From a virus, in IMG/VR virus record IMGVR_UViG_3300047382_000480, positions 62,001 to 126,000 of that record: a stretch of 64,000 nucleotides of DNA; one strand, 5' to 3'. Both the position numbers and the translations under genes were made by a program. Below are positions 26,371 to 37,500 of the stretch, piece by piece. The notes beneath the pieces were generated by a model that saw only the letters and a program-made list of their open reading frames with translations, had not been told where the DNA came from and did not search any database. The stretch's first letter is position 1. The number at the start of each line of letters is the position of its first letter.

Positions 26371-29300
26371 CTATACTTGTAACGCAATTGCTCTCAGATT
26401 CTTACACTGAGGAACATTAGACGTATTATCCGTTAACATTACAATTTTTATCGCAAACTCCTTGAATGTTACGAAATTTGTTGTAGAAAGTGTTGCCGTT
26501 GCTGTGGCGCCAGAACCGCCACCCCCAGAAATTGTTAATGTTGGTGTAGCAGAATTAGTTGCGTATCTTCCTGGATCTGTTATGACAATAGAGGAAACCG
26601 CACCTGCGCTCAACACAGCAATTGCTTTAGCTTGCCTTGTTGACGTACCGCCTGTAATTGTTACAGTTGGTGGGCTAGTATATCCAGAACCCCCAGCACT
26701 AACAGTTGTCGATCCAACACGCTTAGTTGCATATGTAAGAACGTCGGATCCATTGAGGTTTGCATTATCGATAGTGTATCTATGCTCAACAAAACCTGTT
26801 TGACTCAACCCTCTGTTATCTGGTATTGAATCTTCTTTTAACAAGAACCAATCAAGTTCTTGTCTTAGATCAGCATCGTCTTCTGCTGCCATGAATTTAC
26901 CATAAACCTTTATTTCAGAACCAAATGGAGTTTTTTGGTCTAGATAAACTTTCAGGTCTTGTGCATCTTGACCATCTGACAATCTAACTGTCTTAGAGAT
27001 ATATTTAGCAAGAGCACTTCCGCTATTATTTGCGTCTTCATTGGTTGAGTTGTTATTAATGATATTTTGAGTCGCGATGAATCCACATCTAGATAAGTCA
27101 ATAACTGGACTTATGAATTTACTAGAAGTTAACATCTTCGCCTCACTCTTGAAGGACTTAGCACCACTCAAGTTAGCATCTTCGTTTGATTTAGAATATA
27201 CAGCATATTCTTTGTTTGTTATTTGTTGTTCCTGCTTAACAATTTTCCTAGAAGTTGTTCCAGCTGCAGCAACACCAGTTGAGTCTGTTGGAGTGTAGCT
27301 GTGATCAACCCTAGTTTGAGGAAGAACTATTTCACCAAAGTTTAACTGCAGTTTGTTAAAGATTTTATTATCAATGGTTTCAAGTTTTCCTTGAGTAGAA
27401 CCATTACCAATAATATCGTTAACATCAAAATCAGATTTTGTAAGTTGGATCCTAGCAACATCGTTTAAAGAAGAATACCTTTCGACAGCACCAGTCTTTG
27501 TTACAACATCGACTATCATACCAGTACCAGAGCCAGTTGTCCCAGATTGTGCTACATTTGTTCCATCTGCAGTAAACCCAGAACCCAACTCTTCAATACT
27601 AAACGCAGTAACAACATTAGATTGGACTTGCGTTACTTTAAGTTTTAAACCAGTACCGCCACCAAACCCCGCAAAGGTTATCACGTCATTAACAGAGTGT
27701 CCAGTTCCCCCATTATCTAATGTTACATTAAATGAGTGAAGGTTGTCACCAGCTTCAAACGCTCCATTGGTGTACTCAACCATTGATAGAAAATCTATTG
27801 GTCCATTAGTGAATTTTGCTGATCCTTCAGTATCAGTTGTAAAGTTACAACGATAAATTCTATGCATTAGATCTTCGGCTTGGAACGCATTCCAAGATCT
27901 GTTGTTTGACGAAACAAACAAAACACCGCCAGTAACATCTTCTGCAACAATTCTTTGAGTGGTTCCTACCTTATTTTCTCCCAACTCTGAAACCCAAACT
28001 TCATAATCTGGGCTATTTCCTTGAGGTAGTGTTACAATACAATATTCTCTACCGCCTTCCAAGAAAACTGGGGAATCAAACGTAACGCCAGTTGCAGAAA
28101 ACGTAACTGTTCCGTCTGATGCTTCTGATGAGATATTAACCTGAGAAGGAGAAAGATATTTGGAACCATATGGTAGAACTCTAGATCCAGGATACCCATT
28201 TACAACTTCACGAAGTTGAATAGTTATACCATCAGTAGAAGATTTATTTCTGAAATAAAGGTCTATTTTAGGGCAGAATATCCCTTCTTTATTTGAGACA
28301 ATAAAGGTCTGCGCAGTTGGATCGTCAGTTGTTAAGTCGACGTCTACTGAAACATTACTTGTTATGTCCTCAGTTCGCACATCAGTTACTACTTCAGCAA
28401 CTACTTGTGGATCTCCAGCTTGAGTTCCTGTCGTGAAAGATGGAACCTGCGTAGAAACGATAGTTCCTTGCGAAATAACATCAAGACCAAACGAAGAATA
28501 TGTAGATTCAGTTGACGTAGTTGTAAACCCATCCCTGTTCAGGACATCATCAGTTAAACGAAGGATTTTTTCTCCAATGCGGAAAGTTTCTGCTGGTATT
28601 CTAAATTGAGCTGCAAGTCTTCCTTCTGAATCTGTCACCAGAGGAGTTCCAAATGCATTTGTTGTTTCATTGAAATCTGACCAGAAGTTGTTGACCCCTG
28701 AAGACAATCTAGAAGTAAATGTTGAATATGTTAATTTACGACAATGATCAGAAACTGGGTCTCCGTCAAAATATGCATAAACGCGAGTATTTGGTTTTAA
28801 TCTTGTCGCGTGGAATGTGACATTTTGAGATCTCATGAAAGGTGTGAAACCAATATCAGTTACTCGATCGCCAAAATCTTGCGTGACTGTATCGCTTCCA
28901 GTAGAATTAATTGTTAAAGTATCAACCGATTGAGATATAGCTGCAGAATCAACGACTTGTGTCATAGAAGCATCAAAACTAACATCTACTGTTGAGTCTA
29001 CGTTTCCGCGACGCCCACCTCGATCAGTGTCTCCATCGCTACCACCAAACTCAATATCTTGTGTGTCTGATGTTACACCACCCATAGTAGTGTTAACACC
29101 ATTAACGATACCCGCATTTCCTAGAGAATCAGTAAGATTTTCTAAACCTTGTGCGATTGCACTATTCTCAACAATTTGATCGCCACCATCTTCCATTGCA
29201 ACAAAGTTATCTGATTGAGGATAAAGTTGCAAATCACCTTTATAATTGAACAACAAAGAACCAATACAATTCCTAAATTTAGAGGCATTAATATTTCGTT

Positions 29301-32300
29301 GATTATCCACTAATGTGTATGGAAGAGTTACTAAATTTCCTGTTTTGGTTACACCAGAAGAATTAGAATTATCAAATAGAACGTCAACCTGTTCTTCTTC
29401 GAAGTTTGCTGTGAGGAATTTGTTTCTTGTGTCAACTGCAGCATTAAAATCAGGGTCTCTGAGATTACTTAATCCATGGTCTGCGAAATTATGAATAAAG
29501 ATACCATTCTTAAATCTATTGTTTCCTGAGGAATCTGTAATAACAAGGTTCTCGGTATCCTTCTCAAGCATATTCATAGAAGTGTAATACTCAAGGCGAT
29601 TTATCCGTTTTTCTATGGCACCAATATCTGACATGGTGTAGCGTCTATTTTGTTTAACGGCAATTGTACAAGATAAATCTTTCCTTCCGCTTGTTCTGCC
29701 AATATATGGCGATAAAGAAGGATATGGTGGTATTGTTACCTTACCCAATTCCATAGCTGTAATAGGAGCAACAGGTGATTTTGGATTCAGCCTTGCAGCA
29801 CCCTTAATTACATCGACAGTACCCTTTTCTCCGATAACAATTTTATCAATTCGAGACAAATAATATTCTGCATCTGTAGTATATGATTCTGTTGGAACAG
29901 GCATTTCATAACCACCAGAAACAGTTCTGAGGTCGTTTGCTTCTATTGGATTTATGGTCGCTTGCGCTAAAGAAGTCGCGTCTGCCGAAGTATGATTAAC
30001 AAATGGTCGGAAATCAACACAATCCCTTAGATCATATTTCCCGCTCTTCTTAGAATAAAATACTGGTATTTCGTATGTGTAAATACCAGTCGAACCTGTG
30101 TCGTCAACAGGGTAAGAATCAATAGCAAAGTATGATCCAACCGAAGTACTGTAGTTCGGATCAAGATAAGAAAGTTTAACAACAATTGATTTGCCATTTG
30201 TATTCAATCTTGACTTCGGCTTCTTAATTAGTTTTGCATGGTCATAAACATTCTCTTTTTGACCATTATCCAATATAAACTGATCTTTGTGGTCAGTTCC
30301 AGTTTCAGTATAAGAAGATCCGACATAAACCCCTTCAATCTTGTATACATTACAGAAACCCAAGTTCCAAGGTCCAAATTGACCACCATCATTGGTACTT
30401 GTATCAATTTTAACATATCTAGTTTTTTTAGCAACAAATTGTACTGGAACTACGTCAGTTTGTTTGACTTTTATTTGCAGAGTTACATCAGTTGCGGCAG
30501 AAAGACTATTTCCAATATCAAAATTAATTGCAGTATTAGAAATAGATGTTATCATAGAAGGTGTTAATCTAAATGGCTCACCTTTTTTGTATAACGTATT
30601 ATCTAATGTCACATCAGATTGGAATACCAAATAAAACTCATTATCAAGTTGAGTTTGTGTTGGTGTTGAAGAATACGGGAAAGACTCTGTTCCTGTAACT
30701 GTTACAGTTGACACACCAGAAACTGAAACCTCAGCGGTAAACTCTTTCTGATATGTATAATTATTATCGTATGTTCCACCTGTATCAACCGCAAAAGTTT
30801 TTGCAGCCTTAAATGGAGCTCTGAATACCAGCTGATTAGAATTTGATTCTTTGAGAACTGCTTTACTGCTTTCCAATACTGGGTCAGCAAACCCATTCAT
30901 TGTAGAGTCTTCGTTGTAGATAGTTCTAATATCATCAAAAGAACCGCCAAACATACGAATATCATAAAGATATAAACGATATTTACATGCTGCAGCATTT
31001 ACTGTTCCGCTTTCATAACGGATTTGCCTTATACGTGCTTGACCGATAATCGTAGAAGGAGCAGCATGGTTTGAATAGGTATTATCTGATGCTGCATTAG
31101 AAGCAGTATTACCGAATTTTAATAATGACCCATCTTTAATGTCCCAGTTACCAGCAACTTCATCAACAATGATATAATTACCATAGTTGGTTGATACTGT
31201 AAATCCTTCTTCAACTACACTTTCGTTGCCCTTTTCCACCTTAACATATGTTGGAGAAAGGAACTCTCGCCTATATCCATTAACGTAGGCAAGACCACGA
31301 CCAACACCAACAGCGATATGATCCGCTGAGCCACCACTGCTTGTATCTAGCAATCCTCTGTTAGAAGATGTTTTTAAATGTTCCCTTACAGTAACCTCAA
31401 AATTGCGGATAACATAGTTCCCGCTTTCGTCAAATGTTCTTAATGCAAGTTGTGCGCCAAGTTTGTTGTAATAATCTAAATCACCGATATCGTCACCGCG
31501 AGATAATAGACCATCTTCAACTGTATATAAAGAAATGAAATCAGAATCATTGGTTGCGGTCAAAGCCAATTTTGCGATTTCAGTAGAAGTCTTATAACGA
31601 TCAGCCCCTGGAGCATTAAAATTAAATGTTCCTGATGCTGGGTCGTTCAATGTACTGTCTGCATCAGAAGTTACAATAGAATCTTTGAATTTGACACCAA
31701 CATAATAATTTGCTGATGTCTTATATTTTTCAAGATTAATTGTTTGTGTATCGTGATATACAAAGTAACCATCGATATACAAAATACCTTCTTCAATTAC
31801 AAAATCTAACCCTTTACCGAAATAATTTCTAGTTACATCGCTTGAATCTGTTCCGTTATCGACAACAAATGTGTTACCATTTCTGCCGTTATCGGTAGAT
31901 GTTACTGTAAGAGTTTCCCCTGCTTCAAAGTGAAGATATGACCCAGTAGCGTTACCTTCCGTGTATTCTATATAAAATGTCTTTTTATCTACGGCATCTG
32001 TATCTAACCCTGTTGCGGTTTTTGAGATCTTTGCCTTAAGACCGCTAGTTCCACCAGTCACAATATCACCGACATAATTCGCCAAAGTGTCATTAGCAAC
32101 AGTCGCTGAAGATGCATCAAGATCATTCAACTTAATGAAATCTCTGACTAGAGGTGCACCTGATGCCCCCTTTACTCTTGCCCCATCTTTAAAAAGATGA
32201 TCAGCAAAATTACCCACAGTATCTTGTAAAATAGTCTGTAGTTGTGTTAGTTCCCTTGCCTGTACAGCAACTCCAGGCTTGAACAGTATGCGAGAAAACT

Positions 32301-32355
32301 TTTTCGCATCATCGAAATTGTCAAAATATGGGCTTGTATTTAGATTTAGAGCCAT
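26371..32355 (-). CDS. Giant tail/baseplate protein, DUF4815-like
   Basis: 1994 aa. The N-terminus (SPYFDNFDDAKKFSRILFKPGVAVQARELTQL) is typical of the large T4-like marine phage structural proteins carrying the DUF4815 domain. The rest is a long mosaic of beta-rich segments (KVEKGNESVVEEGFTV, DDPTAQTFIVSNKEGIFCPKI) with a late GGSGYTSPPTVTI...GGGGSGA pair at about residues 1900-1970. It follows gp8 directly, the slot of gp9-gp12 in T4, so it may do the work of peripheral baseplate or fibre-attachment proteins. This is inferred. Confidence 0.8.
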   Translation of the reverse strand: MALNLNTSPYFDNFDDAKKFSRILFKPGVAVQARELTQLQTILQDTVGNFADHLFKDGARVKGASGAPLVRDFIKLNDLDASSATVANDTLANYVGDIVTGGTSGLKAKISKTATGLDTDAVDKKTFYIEYTEGNATGSYLHFEAGETLTVTSTDNGRNGNTFVVDNGTDSSDVTRNYFGKGLDFVIEEGILYIDGYFVYHDTQTINLEKYKTSANYYVGVKFKDSIVTSDADSTLNDPASGTFNFNAPGADRYKTSTEIAKLALTATNDSDFISLYTVEDGLLSRGDDIGDLDYYNKLGAQLALRTFDESGNYVIRNFEVTVREHLKTSSNRGLLDTSSGGSADHIAVGVGRGLAYVNGYRREFLSPTYVKVEKGNESVVEEGFTVSTNYGNYIIVDEVAGNWDIKDGSLLKFGNTASNAASDNTYSNHAAPSTIIGQARIRQIRYESGTVNAAACKYRLYLYDIRMFGGSFDDIRTIYNEDSTMNGFADPVLESSKAVLKESNSNQLVFRAPFKAAKTFAVDTGGTYDNNYTYQKEFTAEVSVSGVSTVTVTGTESFPYSSTPTQTQLDNEFYLVFQSDVTLDNTLYKKGEPFRLTPSMITSISNTAINFDIGNSLSAATDVTLQIKVKQTDVVPVQFVAKKTRYVKIDTSTNDGGQFGPWNLGFCNVYKIEGVYVGSSYTETGTDHKDQFILDNGQKENVYDHAKLIKKPKSRLNTNGKSIVVKLSYLDPNYSTSVGSYFAIDSYPVDDTGSTGIYTYEIPVFYSKKSGKYDLRDCVDFRPFVNHTSADATSLAQATINPIEANDLRTVSGGYEMPVPTESYTTDAEYYLSRIDKIVIGEKGTVDVIKGAARLNPKSPVAPITAMELGKVTIPPYPSLSPYIGRTSGRKDLSCTIAVKQNRRYTMSDIGAIEKRINRLEYYTSMNMLEKDTENLVITDSSGNNRFKNGIFIHNFADHGLSNLRDPDFNAAVDTRNKFLTANFEEEQVDVLFDNSNSSGVTKTGNLVTLPYTLVDNQRNINASKFRNCIGSLLFNYKGDLQLYPQSDNFVAMEDGGDQIVENSAIAQGLENLTDSLGNAGIVNGVNTTMGGVTSDTQDIEFGGSDGDTDRGGRRGNVDSTVDVSFDASMTQVVDSAAISQSVDTLTINSTGSDTVTQDFGDRVTDIGFTPFMRSQNVTFHATRLKPNTRVYAYFDGDPVSDHCRKLTYSTFTSRLSSGVNNFWSDFNETTNAFGTPLVTDSEGRLAAQFRIPAETFRIGEKILRLTDDVLNRDGFTTTSTESTYSSFGLDVISQGTIVSTQVPSFTTGTQAGDPQVVAEVVTDVRTEDITSNVSVDVDLTTDDPTAQTFIVSNKEGIFCPKIDLYFRNKSSTDGITIQLREVVNGYPGSRVLPYGSKYLSPSQVNISSEASDGTVTFSATGVTFDSPVFLEGGREYCIVTLPQGNSPDYEVWVSELGENKVGTTQRIVAEDVTGGVLFVSSNNRSWNAFQAEDLMHRIYRCNFTTDTEGSAKFTNGPIDFLSMVEYTNGAFEAGDNLHSFNVTLDNGGTGHSVNDVITFAGFGGGTGLKLKVTQVQSNVVTAFSIEELGSGFTADGTNVAQSGTTGSGTGMIVDVVTKTGAVERYSSLNDVARIQLTKSDFDVNDIIGNGSTQGKLETIDNKIFNKLQLNFGEIVLPQTRVDHSYTPTDSTGVAAAGTTSRKIVKQEQQITNKEYAVYSKSNEDANLSGAKSFKSEAKMLTSSKFISPVIDLSRCGFIATQNIINNNSTNEDANNSGSALAKYISKTVRLSDGQDAQDLKVYLDQKTPFGSEIKVYGKFMAAEDDADLRQELDWFLLKEDSIPDNRGLSQTGFVEHRYTIDNANLNGSDVLTYATKRVGSTTVSAGGSGYTSPPTVTITGGTSTRQAKAIAVLSAGAVSSIVITDPGRYATNSATPTLTISGGGGSGATATATLSTTNFVTFKEFAIKIVMLTDNTSNVPQCKNLRAIALQV

Positions 32356-32364
32356 TTCTTTACC

Positions 32365-33969
32365 TTAAAAGTTAAATACCACTTTCAGCGTTTCTACCTG
32401 ATTTTCATCGCGAGTGATAGGTCTACGATTGTCAATATAGAGAATCTCACCAGAATGATTACTTATTTCTGGTGTTGTCAGGCTATTTATAGTTATTCCT
32501 GTATCGCCTGTAGTCACATTTGTGAATGATGACGATGATCCGATTCCAGGATATTTTTGTAATAGATAAACTGTATCTTTAGTTCCGTTACCTGTAGTAT
32601 CTATTGACTGAATTACACTAAACTCACCGCCATCGTTAGTTTGCAGCACATCATCTAAATTAAATTTTGTTATATTTGAAGAAGATACTGTTACAACGTG
32701 ACATGGAGTTCCAACTGTTGATGTAAATGTTGCAGTCTCTGCAAAATTATGCATATTTTTGATAATACCAACTTGTCTAAACTCATTACCAATAATTATG
32801 TCATTTTCGTCGGAGGTGAAAGAAACAGTTACGCCAATATTTTTGGCGAAAAGTTCTCTAGGAGGATTACCTCCGTGACCAGAGTTTGGGGCTACAACTG
32901 GTCTTAATATTGCAGATGTACCAGCACCAATCGATTGCGTTATTTCAATGTCAATAAAAGTGTAATTGGATCCAGGATTAGTCACTATCACATCAGTAAT
33001 AGTTCCAGCAGTATTAACGATAGCAGAAGCAGTTGCACCAGTCCCGTCACCCTTTACAACTAGTGCTACATCTCCTTCAACGTAATCAACACCACCATTT
33101 GTGACAGAAACACGATCCAAAGTACCTTTCACTGCTGCAGCCTCGACCGAGGACTGAAGTGATGGTGTTTCTGAAGAACCGAGTGCAGCTGTAGCAGTAG
33201 CACCCGATCCACCGCCACCAGTAAGTTTGATGAACGCAAAGGAATAACCTCTGCCCTCGCTAGTGATGGTTATACCTGTCACCTGACCACCCGAAACAGT
33301 AGCAGTTGCAACTGCCCCTGTTCCATCGCCTTCTATGACAACAGTGGGCGCAGAACTATACCCAGAGCCACCAGCAGTTACTGTTATTGAATCCAATTCA
33401 CCATTTACATCAAATGCTGGATTACCTGCGCCTGAAACTTTGCGGACAGGAATAAAGTTAGTGTTCAAAAATTTAGTTCTGTCTGCAGAACCAATTTGGA
33501 ACATAAACTTCCACATGTAACCATCATCCAAGGTGAACGTGTCTGTTGCAGTTGATGTTGGTTTAATCGTACTTTGAGCATTGTTGTTATTCTCAAGGCA
33601 CTTATAAACATTGAATTCATCTGTGACTACATAGAACTTGGCGTCAGACAAATTAGTTGCACCACTGTATGCTGGATGATTGTCTGCGTATTCGTCATCG
33701 TACTGGTCGTAAATTGTACCAGAAACCCAGTCATACCTTGGAGCAAGCAATACTGCATCAGATGCATTTATTCGTTTAACGAATAACATATCTTGGCGAT
33801 ATTGTGATTGGTAATACTGAGAGTCACGGGGATTCTCGGGAGTCGTATCGTCATCCCAAGGTCTCGCCCTCGAAGCAAACATATAGAAAAAGTCGTTTTC
33901 GTTAAATATATCTCTATAAAACGAACGAGCATTTTCTACCCTTGCAGCTGATCTTAGTAATAATGCCAT
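32365..33969 (-). CDS. gp8: Baseplate wedge protein gp8
   Basis: 534 aa (T4 gp8 is 334 aa). The N-terminus [21 protein letters not shown] and the later [12 protein letters not shown] match gp8, and the C-terminus [17 protein letters not shown]...VVFNF closely parallels the T4 gp8 C-terminus (HSGEMIYMENRPPI...ILFTF). The roughly 200 extra residues (about 185-370) are [11 protein letters not shown]...GGGGSGA-type modules inserted in the middle. gp8 links wedge subunits in the baseplate. Neighbours gp7 and gp6 are in T4 order. Confidence 0.9.
   Translation of the reverse strand: MALLLRSAARVENARSFYRDIFNENDFFYMFASRARPWDDDTTPENPRDSQYYQSQYRQDMLFVKRINASDAVLLAPRYDWVSGTIYDQYDDEYADNHPAYSGATNLSDAKFYVVTDEFNVYKCLENNNNAQSTIKPTSTATDTFTLDDGYMWKFMFQIGSADRTKFLNTNFIPVRKVSGAGNPAFDVNGELDSITVTAGGSGYSSAPTVVIEGDGTGAVATATVSGGQVTGITITSEGRGYSFAFIKLTGGGGSGATATAALGSSETPSLQSSVEAAAVKGTLDRVSVTNGGVDYVEGDVALVVKGDGTGATASAIVNTAGTITDVIVTNPGSNYTFIDIEITQSIGAGTSAILRPVVAPNSGHGGNPPRELFAKNIGVTVSFTSDENDIIIGNEFRQVGIIKNMHNFAETATFTSTVGTPCHVVTVSSSNITKFNLDDVLQTNDGGEFSVIQSIDTTGNGTKDTVYLLQKYPGIGSSSSFTNVTTGDTGITINSLTTPEISNHSGEILYIDNRRPITRDENQVETLKVVFNF
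32484..32491 (-). promoter_or_regulatory. T4-late-like -10 box inside gp8
   Basis: TATAAATA on the minus strand in the 3' end of gp8, 128 bp before the 1994-aa gene. It would allow independent late transcription of the giant gene. Confidence 0.45.
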
Positions 33970-33991
33970 GTCTAACTCCTATACGTTAGGT

Positions 33992-34453
33992 TTAGGTGTC
34001 AGAAACAGTCAAAGTCCAAGTAATTTTCAGTGTATCTGCCGCACCTTTGTTTACAACCGAAAACGTAGTTCGGCAAAGCATAGTACCAGCAGAAGTAGCA
34101 TTAAAGATACCAGCTTCTGTTACAGCACCAGTACCAGTATTAGCAGGGAAATCACCAACATATTCAACAGTATTAGTTGATACAGTCTGTGATGTCAGAG
34201 TAACACGAGCAGAAGAAATTGGGCTAATCAATGTAGTTTGAGAAGCACTTGGTCCTGTAGTACCTGTTCCCACTTCCATATTAGACATACGAGTTGGTGG
34301 TGATGAGTTTCCGAGGCGGTCAGCAATGTGGTTTAGACCAGATGTAACTACCAAGTTGTTTACAGTTTGCTCTTCTTTTAGGTTGCCCTTTGCATCGAAA
34401 AGCTGAATTTGAACACGCCCCAACGCATTCATTTTATCTACATCAAGAATCAT
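33992..34453 (-). CDS. Small tail protein, unknown
   Basis: 153 aa, beta-rich. MILDVDKMNALGRVQIQLFD leads into VTSGLNHIADRL, then VGTGTTGPSASQTTL and TGAVTEAGIFNATSAG, a pattern seen in small tail-tip or fibre-associated phage proteins, ending TLKITWTLTVSD. The ATG has TAGGAGAAAAAA upstream. It lies between gp7 and gp8 behind its own late promoter. Virion structural role inferred. Confidence 0.72.
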   Translation of the reverse strand: MILDVDKMNALGRVQIQLFDAKGNLKEEQTVNNLVVTSGLNHIADRLGNSSPPTRMSNMEVGTGTTGPSASQTTLISPISSARVTLTSQTVSTNTVEYVGDFPANTGTGAVTEAGIFNATSAGTMLCRTTFSVVNKGAADTLKITWTLTVSDT

Positions 34454-34490
34454 TTTTTTCTCCTAGTTGATGTGTAGTATATTTGTTTTG

Positions 34491-34498
34491 TATTTATA
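34491..34498 (-). promoter_or_regulatory. T4-late-like promoter before 153-aa gene
   Basis: TATAAATA on the minus strand, 37 bp before the ATG at 34453, in the 61-bp gap after gp7. It is positioned to drive the 153-aa gene, gp8 and the giant gene. Confidence 0.65.
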
Positions 34499-34514
34499 AC
34501 GATTGTTTCCCTTG

Positions 34515-37500
34515 TTAGGAAATATTTCTTACTTCCCCAACATAATCTTCTGCAAAATAATCACCTGCGTAGTTTTGAGCAATTACCTTTCCAGATTCAC
34601 CCCAAACTGCGCTTTCAGTTTTACTGGTGGCAAATAGTAAGACATTTGATTCGTCAACAAGTGGGTCTTCGGTGTAAGCATTTTCTGAAGCTCGAGTTAC
34701 TGAGGTGTCATTTAACTCAACTGGGTCTGCTTTAACTAGACCTGGAGAAAGATTGGCTACATCATTCCAGTCAACAGATTCTTGTTTATTCAAACCGACG
34801 ACTCTAGTTACAACCTCAGCCCAATCTACTGAATCAATTGGATCTCTGGCAATAAAGAATAATATGTCAACTATTTCAGACCAATCTACAGAATCAGTTA
34901 TATTTGGTCTGTGGAAATCTAACGCAGGTGCATCTTGTATCACAGGATCTTCAGTTTTCGCAAAAACTATATCAAACTTATTTATTGTGTCGTCAAAAGA
35001 TGGAGTTTCAACTTTATTCAAGTTGGGAAGTAATAGTATGGTGTCATCAGAAGCACCAGTTCTCTTATCAGACCAATCTATAGAATCAGTGATATTTGGT
35101 CTGTGGAAGAATAATTGCGGTGCATCTTGAACAACTACATTTTCAATATCTGCGAATATGCGGAATACAATTATGTCTGGTAATGCATTAAACGAAGATC
35201 CCATATCAACCAATTGATTTATTTGGAGGTCAGTCCAAGCAATCATACCAGCAGGATGAGCAATCCGATCTAGAAGTTCTCCCCATTGTGTTTTTGGTCT
35301 AGAAGTTCTAACTTGATACGCGAAGTTTTGGTAAACAGAATTATCTTGTATTCTATTGGCATCAGAAAGAAATCCCTGAGAGTTTTTAAAACTTCCAGGA
35401 TATGTATGTGAGAAACCTGTATTGCAAGTAAGTGTTGTTGTCTCATTTGTTGCTGAACGGAGAATAAAATCAAATGACTCTCTCTGGAAACCTGTACCTG
35501 TAGAGATAACTTCTACGAATGCGGGATAATTGTTTGAATCTAATGTCTTAATCCTAACAACAGCATTGTTATCAATACCAGTAATCGTGTAATCCTCACC
35601 GAAATAATCGATTGCATATACACCTAGAATATCCCCTGTCTCTGAAACTTTGAATGTTTCACCGATAACAAAACCGCCATTTGATGTACCAGAGTTGGTT
35701 TTGAGAGAAACTTTATTTAAAACACGTGTCAAAAATGCTGTTTTATCAGTAATAGTGTCAAGACTTCCCTCAACACCAATCCAAGATCTAACTGCATCAG
35801 TATTGAGAACGATTGTAGGAACATTATTATAACCAACACCTGTTGTATTATTGACAAATAAAACATTGGATATAGAACCATTCGTCAATCTAGCTTCTAC
35901 AACGGCAGTTGTTGTAATCGTGTCATCTGGGTGAGGTAAAACAATAACATCTGGATTAGCAGAATAACCAGCACCTGCATCAGCGATTGTTAACGAAGCA
36001 AGTTTACCCTCTGTTATTGTAGCAACATTACACGTGAGGTTTGCCCCACCACCAAAATATGATGCAGGGAAAACTATCTGTTCACCCTTAACATAATTAG
36101 TTCCTGGATATCCACTAACCAAGCCAATTGTAGCTGCACCAGAAGAATCTATAGTTACAGTAAATCTTGCTCCAGAACCCGAAATATTTGGATTAGCAAC
36201 AACCATCGGGGTAGTATTACTAGCAATAATTTGAGTGGAAGCTGTTCTCAATGCATCGGCTGCACTTATCGACCCAACACTAGCGATTTTACCCTTAACA
36301 GTTGCAGTAATTTCACCTTCAACGCCTTGCCCTGGAATAATGGTATCTCCAGGAAGATCCAGTGTTAATTCAAATGCTTCTGGTGCAGTGTATGCAATTT
36401 TTTTAACACGTGTGACTGAAGTGTTTATAATTTTTCTTTTTGTTATGGATGCTGTAGATTCATAATAATGAACAGAAGCACGCCTTCCCCTCAGATTTAA
36501 TGGATTTGGAACTGGGGATATTTCTGTATTTGCATATGCTTTGACTGTTAATTCTTTTCTATAAATTCCATCTGATGGTCTTAGTATGAATTCAGAAGGA
36601 AGAAATACCTCAACATCTTCATTGTACATAAGTTTAAAGAATTGTTGTATGCCTTGTCGAGAACCTTTTGATTCAAGAAAGGTTTTCATATGCTTTATTA
36701 GCATCCTTGAATCTACAGCAGCAGTAGTCGGGAAGTCTAATGCATACTGTTCTAACATAGGCTGCAAGAAATCTGGGTCATTATGATCAATGTTTATTTT
36801 ATCGATCATCTCCTGGAGAAGGTGAGTCGGGCTGTATTGACTTTCGGATGATCCATTTGATATGTTAAGAGAGGTATATTCCTCTTGCCCAAGATCTTCA
36901 AATCTATAATAGTCTTTTATGAATCTAGCAAAGTTTGGATAGTCAGTTTTTATGAATTCTGGAATCTGAGAATCAGATATGTAACTCATATTATCGTGAT
37001 AATAACCCTGACCCTTTGCAATCTTTTGCAGTACTATGTCAAAGGTTGCGCCCTTACCACCACCCTTCAAACTATCTACAGTGAATGTGATGTCTGGTGC
37101 ATTGTTTACACCACCAATGTCAATATCTAAAACTGTTACAGTTTCGCCTTCTCTATAAAGAGACCCATCATCAATAATAGAATATGAAAGAATTGAACCG
37201 CTGTTATCGATAATGAGACTGATCCTAGCACCTGTCCCTGTTTTTGATGATACTAAAGGAACATTGGTATAGAGACCTGCTGATCTTCTAGAGTCTGCGG
37301 AAGTCGTGTTTATAAGACCAGCACCACCGCTTTTCAGGGGAGAAAGTATGGCAATCTCGGGTGCATCCCGATACCCATCACCCTCTGATGTAATTTGAAT
37401 CGAAGTAACCTGACCATTATTGATTTCAACTTCAGCAGTTGCTTGTATTTGCTCAGACTCAGCTGCACCAGTTGGAGGGCTAATGAGAACAGAAACATCT

